Below, in pieces: positions 1 to 3,613 of a stretch of 9,263 nucleotides of DNA. This stretch comes from Candidatus Saccharimonadota bacterium (GTDB lineage: Bacteria; Patescibacteriota; Saccharimonadia; Saccharimonadales; SLHW01), in the NCBI GenBank assembly GCA_007132685.1, contig SLOC01000006.1:1-9263 (forward strand). Reading direction: 5' to 3'. The notes beneath the pieces were generated by a model. The model was not told where the DNA came from, made no database searches, and saw nothing but the letters and a program-made list of their open reading frames with translations. The position numbers were made by a program, and so were the translations under genes. Each line of letters starts with the position of its first letter. Position 1 is the first letter of the stretch.

Positions 1-81
1 AGTTTTATCATAGTAGCCTCTTTAGTATGTCATAGCATGGTTGATGAAAATACCTAGTTTTTCACAGTTACGCAAAACGAA
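1..81. other. Left-edge stretch with no recognised gene
   Basis: I see no coding region, RNA gene or strong hairpin here. It is AT-rich compared with the rest of the window, and it may be the 3' flank of a gene lying outside the window. The promoter-like boxes that follow at 82-111 suggest that the next transcript starts to the right of this stretch. Confidence 0.5.
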
Positions 82-111
82 GTGACGCCTCTTAGCAGTT
101 TCTGGTAAAAT
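82..111 (+). promoter_or_regulatory. Putative extended -10 promoter upstream of candidate RNA and tRNA
   Basis: An extended -10 box is seen as TGG followed by TAAAAT (103-111). GTGACG at 82-87, 18 bp upstream, matches the core TGAC of the -35 consensus. Transcription would start near 117-118. It would then read through the foldable region 130-215 and possibly on into the tRNA. The assignment rests on box matches only. Confidence 0.4.
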
Positions 112-117
112 GTGACA

Positions 118-217
118 GTCTCATCATGGAGGTGTAGCTTTCTGCTATGTCCGTCAGTTGGCGGGCTACGACGGCCAAGTAGCGCAATGACAGGCTATCG
201 CCGTAGACGAAACCTTT
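118..217 (+). ncRNA. Candidate structured RNA of unknown class
   Basis: This stretch folds into what looks like a closed multibranch structure. AGGT (130-133) can pair with ACCT (212-215). Inside it lie a hairpin GTAGC/GCTAT with a TTTCT loop (134-148), a long irregular hairpin (153-191) in which a 13-nt right arm pairs with the left arm apart from extra bases on the left side (9-nt loop 170-178), and a short GGC/GCC hairpin (193-202). It has no ORF of note and sits between a promoter-like element and a tRNA. I do not recognise it as SRP RNA, RNase P RNA, tmRNA, 6S RNA or a named riboswitch. It may be a stable small RNA, a processed tRNA leader, or chance folding. Confidence 0.35.
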
Positions 218-235
218 ACATCAATATTAATCACG

Positions 236-311
236 GGGGGTGTAGCTCAGTGGTTAGAGCAGTCGGCTCATAACCGATTGGTCGCTGGTTCGATCCCAGC
301 CACCCCCACCA
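236..311 (+). tRNA. tRNA with CAU anticodon (elongator Met, or Ile2), CCA encoded
   Basis: A full cloverleaf is visible. The acceptor stem is 236-242 with 301-307, the D stem 245-248 with 257-260, the anticodon stem 262-266 with 274-278 (loop 267-273, anticodon CAT at 269-271), a five-base variable loop lies at 279-283, and the T stem is 284-288 with 296-300 around a TTCGATC loop. The discriminator is A308 and CCA is encoded at 309-311. The first acceptor pair is G-C and the anticodon stem lacks the three G-C pairs of initiators, so this is not tRNA-fMet. CAU tRNAs can be elongator Met or the lysidine-modified Ile that reads AUA. The variable and T-stem region resembles enterobacterial ileX/ileY, but this does not settle identity; recognition by TilS would. 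Confidence 0.96.
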
Positions 312-411
312 TTCTTCGCACAAGGCTACGAATGGCAGGCCATCTTATCAAAGTACGGCTTATTATTTAGAGCTTTATCATCAACAGACTGCGAAGAATG
401 CCCTTCGTAGC
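311..411. repeat. Paired crossing inverted repeats starting at the tRNA 3' end
   Basis: Arm A (attcttcgca, 311-320) is perfectly inverted at 390-399, and arm B (gctacgaa, 325-332) is perfectly inverted at 404-411. In both places the two modules are 4 nt apart, so the pairings cross (A, B, A', B'), as in an H-type pseudoknot or two mutually exclusive stems. The first arm begins on the last base of the tRNA CCA. The interval before the GIY-YIG gene has no other gene that I can support. This may be the scar or edge of a small mobile unit that used the tRNA end; that is inference. Confidence 0.6.
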
Positions 412-424
412 TCGAAGAGCGAAG
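402..424. repeat. Short near-palindromic hairpin
   Basis: GCTC and GAGC pair around a GAA loop. They are flanked by CTTC and GAAG with a small bulge, giving a compact imperfect palindrome. It overlaps the right arm of the larger crossing repeats. It belongs to the repeat-rich leader of the GIY-YIG gene. Similar palindromes may recur elsewhere in this genome, but that cannot be seen from one window. Confidence 0.5.
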
Positions 425-463
425 TAGGGCGGTATGTTTATAGAACCTGAAGATTTTGAAGTA

Positions 464-499
464 CCCCGTGGTAAAGTCGCAAGACTTTATTTTACGGGG
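464..499. repeat. Strong hairpin with GCAA tetraloop upstream of the GIY-YIG gene
   Basis: The outer arms CCCCGT (464-469) and ACGGGG (494-499) pair. After a small internal loop, TAAAGTC (472-478) pairs with GACTTTA (483-489), closed by GCAA (479-482), a GNRA-type tetraloop. It ends about 25 nt before the GIY-YIG start and just before that gene's -10-like box. It lacks a T-run directly after the stem on the plus strand, so it is not a classical terminator for the tRNA, though it could still stall transcription. It might be a recognition structure for the neighbouring nuclease; this is speculative. Confidence 0.65.
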
Positions 500-509
500 C
501 TTATTCATC

Positions 510-515
510 TATACT
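510..515 (+). promoter_or_regulatory. -10-like box for a leaderless GIY-YIG transcript
   Basis: TATACT lies 8 nt before the ATG at 524, which would put the transcription start at or next to the start codon. No Shine-Dalgarno is present between them. No good -35 box is found at the usual distance, where the strong hairpin at 464-499 ends. The call therefore rests on the -10 match and on the same arrangement elsewhere in the window. Confidence 0.4.
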
Positions 516-523
516 CCTAGCCA

Positions 524-784
524 ATGACTTTCTTTTATGTGTATGTAATTTCTTCGGTAAAAACAAGAGACCTCTACATAGGCTATACGCAAAACCTCAG
601 GGATAGACTCTCTGCTCATAATACTGGCAAGAACCATTCAACGAAACACAAGAAGCCCTGGAAACTCATTTACTTCGAGGGTTACATTGACAAAAAAGAC
701 GCGCTCGGCAGGGAAAAGTTCTTGAAAAGCGGCAGTGGAAAAAGATATTTACATAAACAACTAACGAATTATTTCCAAAACTAG
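524..784 (+). CDS. Small GIY-YIG nuclease-domain protein
   Basis: This 86-residue protein is essentially one GIY-YIG domain of the stand-alone YhbQ/UPF0213-like kind, related to the UvrC N-terminal and homing endonuclease catalytic module. The motif is seen as Y5-V-Y7 followed by Y18-I-G20. The conserved Arg lies in LRDRL (R28) and the metal-binding Glu in the GREKFLK segment (E64). It ends with a Lys-rich helix. The family cuts DNA, but the target of these short proteins is poorly known. It lacks an SD and has a TATACT box 8 nt upstream, so it may be leaderless. Its sequence is AT-richer than the genes downstream, and it sits beside palindromic repeats and a tRNA end, which suggests a mobile or acquired unit. 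Confidence 0.92.
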   Translation: MTFFYVYVISSVKTRDLYIGYTQNLRDRLSAHNTGKNHSTKHKKPWKLIYFEGYIDKKDALGREKFLKSGSGKRYLHKQLTNYFQN

Positions 785-881
785 CTCACACAAAATTAGA
801 ATACCCGCCAGCTCCACTCACACCAACCCCACCAGAATAAGCACTAGTATACGCCCCCGACAAGCTTTGCTACACTCTCTT

Positions 882-887
882 TATAAT
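882..887 (+). promoter_or_regulatory. -10 box of the coiled-coil gene/rdgB unit
   Basis: A perfect TATAAT lies 23 nt before the SD-linked ATG at 911. The best -35 candidates are weak: GACAAG at 17 bp, or CCGACA at 19 bp. The predicted start near 894 leaves a short leader that contains the GGAGG at 901-905. It would equally make the in-frame ATG at 896 leaderless. Confidence 0.6.
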
Positions 888-910
888 TTATCAAGATGGC
901 GGAGGTAAAT

Positions 911-1561
911 ATGTCATATGCACTAGATCAAATAGGTGAGAAAGTAAACGAATGGGATAGGAATGTCGCGCAGGTTGAAGCGTATAAAAGACAGCTGGAA
1001 GCTGAACGGGCGCCACTACTCGAAGAATTTGCCGAAATAGCTGCGCAGTACCAAACGATAGTCGAACAACTAACGGCTGCAGTAGATAGCGCAGGCATAA
1101 AAGAAAAGACGGGCCCAGTGTTTGACTTCCACCGAAGTGTGAATGAGTACACTGCCGTCAGCAACCCGATAAATCTCGGTCGTCTGCAAGTTGATTCTTC
1201 CCTAGGTCGTACACACGGATTTGCGGAGATAGAAATCCAAACGTTGGCCACAAAAAGAGTTGTCGAAGTAGAGAGTCGTCGATTCTTCCTCCCGAGACGC
1301 CGAGAGGCTATAGAAACCACTGACTCAGGTGAGGTTAACGGTCTAAGGGTTACTCTGTACGCTGGAACAGCAAACGCTGAGGACCTTGGTCATGTGATGG
1401 ATATTGCAGTTGAAGATTTAACTAAGAAACAAGCTATGGTTGTAAACAGGGAGGCCCCATACCCTGAACAGCTAACAGAAGATAAAGGCATATTAGCTAA
1501 GCTAGCTCCTGTAGCCGAAGAGATCGATAGGCAAATTCAGCAACCTGATACCGCACAATAA
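911..1561 (+). CDS. Unrecognised coiled-coil protein
   Basis: I do not recognise this 216-residue soluble protein. Residues about 14-58 are Glu/Ala/Gln-rich and heptad-like, consistent with a coiled coil. The middle (about 65-180) looks like a mixed beta-rich domain with a basic patch (SRRFFLPRRR, about 122-131). The C-terminus is charged and Gln-rich. There is no signal peptide or membrane segment. I chose ATG 911 because GGAGG (901-905) is 5 nt upstream. The in-frame ATG at 896 would add five residues and could be used by a leaderless mRNA, because TATAAT lies at 882-887. It is followed after 20 nt by the RdgB-like gene, so the two are probably co-transcribed. Function cannot be stated; a structural or nucleic-acid-binding role is only a guess from the coiled coil and basic patch. 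Confidence 0.8.
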   Translation: MSYALDQIGEKVNEWDRNVAQVEAYKRQLEAERAPLLEEFAEIAAQYQTIVEQLTAAVDSAGIKEKTGPVFDFHRSVNEYTAVSNPINLGRLQVDSSLGRTHGFAEIEIQTLATKRVVEVESRRFFLPRRREAIETTDSGEVNGLRVTLYAGTANAEDLGHVMDIAVEDLTKKQAMVVNREAPYPEQLTEDKGILAKLAPVAEEIDRQIQQPDTAQ

Positions 1562-1581
1562 GAGCAGGAAATTGAACCTAC

Positions 1582-2199
1582 ATGCCTCAAATCATCTTCG
1601 GCACCTCCAACCCTAAAAAAATCGAAGACCTCAAGGTCATTTCAAACGATACCGTAGAGGTGCTATCGCTTGCAGATATCGATGTCGCGATGCCGGACGT
1701 CGTTGAAAACGGCGATACTTTCGAATCCAACGCGCGTAAAAAATACGATACCCTCAGGCCGCTTGTGCCAGACGAATACATCCTGGCCACGGAAGACTCC
1801 GGGCTCGAAATCAATGCACTTGGCAACGAGCCTGGTGTCTACTCACGACGCTGGAATCCAGAGCGCAGCGAGATGACCGACGAAGCACTGATAGACAAAA
1901 CCATTCATGAGATGCAAGGTAAAGTTGATCGAACGGCCCGATTCGTCTCGGCATTTGCTTTTGGTGGAGCTGGCCTGCCAGCCCAAGAACTCCGCGGAGA
2001 GCTGATGGGTGAAATTCTCGAGCAAGCAGATGAGGCAAACCGCATACCAGGCATGCCATACCGAGCAGTTTTTTATGTATCGGCAGCAAAGATGATGATG
2101 CAAGAGATGATTGACACGCCACTAGAGAAGCGCTTGCCCCACAAGACGCATCGCGAAGTCGCATGGCTCAAGCTGCTCGAGGTAATCGCGCGCAAATAA
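1582..2199 (+). CDS. rdgB: Non-canonical purine NTP pyrophosphatase, RdgB/HAM1 family (divergent)
   Basis: This family hydrolyses ITP, dITP and XTP to monophosphate plus pyrophosphate in the cytoplasm and keeps deaminated purines out of DNA and RNA. The family motifs appear in order in 205 residues: TSNPKK near the N-terminus (8-13), NGDTFESNARKK (43-54), TEDSGLEINALGNEPGVYSRRW (70-91, metal-binding acidic pair E71-D72), the R-A-F stretch around 117-127, GELMGEI (139-145), and the terminal THR (189-191) in place of SHR. The purine-pocket motif usually written FGYDP is replaced by GMPYRAVFY (157-165), which is unusual. Length is near the family norm of about 200. The SD is weak (AGGA, 12 nt before ATG), and the gene follows the coiled-coil gene by 20 nt, which fits translation within an operon. 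The family is fairly certain; substrate preference is less so. Confidence 0.88.
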   Translation: MPQIIFGTSNPKKIEDLKVISNDTVEVLSLADIDVAMPDVVENGDTFESNARKKYDTLRPLVPDEYILATEDSGLEINALGNEPGVYSRRWNPERSEMTDEALIDKTIHEMQGKVDRTARFVSAFAFGGAGLPAQELRGELMGEILEQADEANRIPGMPYRAVFYVSAAKMMMQEMIDTPLEKRLPHKTHREVAWLKLLEVIARK

Positions 2200-2200
2200 A

Positions 2201-2229
2201 ACAAGGTAGCCCGCGTGGGACTACCTTGT
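2201..2229 (-). terminator. Terminator between convergent rdgB and fasciclin genes
   Basis: ACAAGGTAG (2201-2209) pairs with CTACCTTGT (2221-2229), extended by CCC/GGG around a GCGT loop with one bulged base. On the minus strand the stem is followed at once by a T-rich run (TTTTATTT), making it a good intrinsic terminator for the fasciclin gene that stops at 2251. On the plus strand the T-run is missing, so it would end the rdgB transcript only weakly. Confidence 0.8.
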
Positions 2230-2250
2230 CGTGTATACAACCAGAGAGAA

Positions 2251-2847
2251 TTACTCTTCTGCTGGCAGTAGTACACCATCAATGACGTGAATTACACCAT
2301 TGGTTGCCTGGATATCAGTCGTGGTGACGAGCACGTCGTTTACAAGCACACCATCGTCAGTCACTGTGATAGTAACTGTCTGACCATTGACGGTCTCGAC
2401 TTCTTGGCCGTCGAGCTCTGCAACGTCAGCTGCCAGGAATTCACCTACAATAACGTGGTAGGTGAGGATGTCAGCCAAGTCGTCACGAGCGAGCAACTCT
2501 TCAGCGGTTATGCCGAGTTCGTCCAGCGCAGCGTCAAACGCAGCATCAGTTGGTGCAAAGACGGTAAACGGTCCTTCACCTGACAATGTTTCTACCAGGT
2601 CAGCTGCCTGGATAGCAGCAACCAGTGTCGAGAAGTTTTGATCAGCAGCGGCAATCTCAACGATGTTTTCCGTTGGACCGACCGGCGCCTCTTCTTCATC
2701 GACGACTTGCTCCGTGTCTTGCTGGTCTGTTGGCTCATCTTCATCTTCGTCAACGTTTGCGAAAAACAAAAACGCACCTACTGCTACTACCAACACAGCG
2801 ACGACCACCCAAATCAACGCCTTATTTCCTTTAGATTCTTGTTCCAT
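2251..2847 (-). CDS. Membrane-anchored fasciclin (FAS1) domain protein
   Basis: This 198-residue protein has a short charged N-terminus, one transmembrane segment (about 10-30), a very acidic Asp/Glu/Gln linker (31-60) and one FAS1 domain (about 61-197). The FAS1 hallmarks are seen: NIVEIAAADQNFSTLVAAI, the H1 box FTVFAPTDAAF (94-104), the YH pair in ILTYHVI (127-133) and the H2 region ending in GVIHVIDGVLLP (184-195). There is no lipobox cysteine, so it is most likely a signal anchor with the domain outside the membrane. FAS1 domains are generally adhesion modules, which would suit host-cell contact or self-aggregation, but that is inference. It lies 46 nt downstream of the TetR gene on the same strand and has its own strong SD. 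Confidence 0.93.
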   Translation of the reverse strand: MEQESKGNKALIWVVVAVLVVAVGAFLFFANVDEDEDEPTDQQDTEQVVDEEEAPVGPTENIVEIAAADQNFSTLVAAIQAADLVETLSGEGPFTVFAPTDAAFDAALDELGITAEELLARDDLADILTYHVIVGEFLAADVAELDGQEVETVNGQTVTITVTDDGVLVNDVLVTTTDIQATNGVIHVIDGVLLPAEE

Positions 2848-2855
2848 ACGTGTAA

Positions 2856-2861
2856 CCCTCC
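2856..2861 (-). promoter_or_regulatory. Strong ribosome binding site of the fasciclin gene
   Basis: On the minus strand GGAGGG lies 8 nt before the ATG (2845-2847). It fixes the start codon, and it contrasts with the missing SD of the TetR gene just upstream in the same unit. Confidence 0.8.
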
Positions 2862-2903
2862 TAATTAGTTGTTGTTACTCTACCATGGTAACGCTAGTTA
2901 GCG
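2861..2903. repeat. Cluster of three short palindromes between TetR and fasciclin genes
   Basis: CTAATTAG (2861-2868), TACCATGGTA (2881-2890) and CGCTA-GT-TAGCG (2892-2903) are all palindromic. The last one overlaps the TetR stop codon. GTTAC (2874-2878) and GTAAC (2888-2892) can also pair. They may be an operator or mRNA hairpins that set separate expression of the fasciclin gene. No clear -35/-10 pair is seen here. Confidence 0.45.
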
Positions 2904-3487
2904 GTGTTTGACAATGCACCCCTCCTCTCGAGTGCACGCCAAATAAAACCATGGATAGACGAAATCAAGTCCTCTCGTTCGCTCGGAGAGGGCGAGGCAG
3001 GAAAGTATTCCAGCAGAAAGCCATTGATGGCATGAGCAATCACTTTTGCCTCTTTATCAATCGATTGCTCTAGGGTTATCTCATCGGTATCGATGCCAAC
3101 TTCCAGCACCTCGGTAATATGTAGGTATGCTGTTGGTGGCAGATAGCCTTGCGCATGTTTGGTGTAATGGTCACGGAAATGCAGGTAATACTTGAGTACA
3201 AACACGATATCAAGGGCATTATCTATCTGAAAGGCGATTCGATCTCGCAACATGGCTTCGGCTGAGTCATGGGATTCCAGCTGGGCGCGACGTTCGCCGA
3301 GCTGCTTGACAGTGCTGTCAAACAAGCGTTTTAGGAGGCTGTCTTTGTCTTCGTGATAGTGATATGTCACCGATAATGACACGCCAGTCGCTTCAGCGAG
3401 CCGGCGCATACTTAAACCGCTATAACCATGTGTGGCAAAGAGCTCTTTCGCAGCTGCTTCGATAGTCTTTTTCGTATTTACTGCCAT
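2894..3487 (-). CDS. TetR-family transcriptional regulator
   Basis: This 197-residue protein has the TetR N-terminal helix-turn-helix: TKKTIEAAAKELFATHGY leads into SMRRLAEATGVSLSVTYHYHEDKDSLL (about 26-52), where a Tyr-His-Tyr-His stretch occupies the usual Y-x-H/Y-F position before the K-x-x-L helix. The rest is the helical ligand-binding and dimerisation half; its inducer is unknown. I place the start at ATG 3487. A longer reading from TTG 3520 would begin upstream of the promoter's own -10 box and so cannot be on that mRNA. The predicted transcript starts within a few bases of the ATG and there is no SD, so the mRNA is probably leaderless. The gene is followed by the FAS1 gene and is divergent from typA, and its promoter spacer carries a palindrome suited to autorepression. 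Confidence 0.93.
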   Translation of the reverse strand: MAVNTKKTIEAAAKELFATHGYSGLSMRRLAEATGVSLSVTYHYHEDKDSLLKRLFDSTVKQLGERRAQLESHDSAEAMLRDRIAFQIDNALDIVFVLKYYLHFRDHYTKHAQGYLPPTAYLHITEVLEVGIDTDEITLEQSIDKEAKVIAHAINGFLLEYFPASPSPSEREDLISSIHGFIWRALERRGALSNTAN

Positions 3488-3496
3488 ATGATTATC

Positions 3497-3525
3497 AGTA
3501 TAGATAGAACGTTCGTTCAAGTCAA
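3497..3525 (-). promoter_or_regulatory. TetR gene promoter
   Basis: Read on the minus strand, TTGACT (3520-3525) and TATACT (3497-3502) are separated by exactly 17 bp, which is near consensus at both boxes. The expected start near 3490 is about 3 nt before the ATG at 3487, giving an essentially leaderless message. Confidence 0.8.
3507..3518. promoter_or_regulatory. Putative TetR operator inside the promoter spacer
   Basis: The spacer holds GAAC-GTTC-GTTC. GAACGTTC (3507-3514) is a perfect palindrome, and GAAC and the second GTTC (3515-3518) form another inverted pair 4 nt apart. A palindrome between -35 and -10 is the standard place for TetR-family self-repression. It also lies about 45 bp upstream of the predicted typA start, so it could affect both genes. 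Binding is not shown. Confidence 0.55.
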
Positions 3526-3546
3526 CGTGTTTTTTCTATCGGGAAC

Positions 3547-3555
3547 TGGTATAAT
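3547..3555 (+). promoter_or_regulatory. Extended -10 promoter of typA
   Basis: TGG followed by TATAAT (3550-3555) forms an extended -10 with a consensus hexamer. No good -35 is found at 17 bp, as extended -10 promoters often allow. The start would be near 3562, leaving a leader of about 50 nt. Confidence 0.7.
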
Positions 3556-3573
3556 AGCGGAGAAGTAATTTTG

Positions 3574-3613
3574 AAAGGAGCGCTTACGCCCTTTTTGGCG
3601 AAGCGCATTTTTT
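3574..3613 (+). promoter_or_regulatory. typA leader: Shine-Dalgarno, terminator-like hairpin, then AUG
   Basis: AAAGGAG (3574-3580) is the only SD, yet it ends 33 nt before the ATG, and no other start codon lies in frame between them. The interval is filled by a hairpin: GCGCTT (3580-3585) pairs with AAGCGC (3601-3606), and CGCC (3587-3590) with GGCG (3597-3600) around a CTTTTT loop, with one bulged A. Folding leaves only about 7 unpaired bases (3607-3613) before the ATG, a normal SD distance. Because six Ts follow the stem, it also has the form of an intrinsic terminator. It could therefore act as an attenuator, a structure-dependent ribosome binding site, or both. Confidence 0.7.

Noticed and set aside
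326..508. Reverse-strand 60-codon ORF across the repeat region
   Set aside because: It runs through the inverted repeats and hairpins, has no SD and no family resemblance; it is best explained by chance reading of repeat DNA.
826..834. ACCCCACCA downstream of the GIY-YIG gene as a copy of the tRNA 3' end (attachment site)
   Set aside because: Only eight bases match the tRNA end, within a C-rich stretch, and the match does not extend into the T arm, so it is too short to claim an att duplication.
3488..3520. TetR start at TTG 3520
   Set aside because: It lies at the -35 of the gene's near-consensus promoter, so the codons would not be transcribed; ATG 3487 opens a normal TetR N-terminus.
3580..3613. 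Hairpin plus T-run read purely as the terminator of an upstream plus-strand gene
   Set aside because: The gene upstream is on the opposite strand and the typA promoter lies just before the hairpin, so it belongs to the typA leader.
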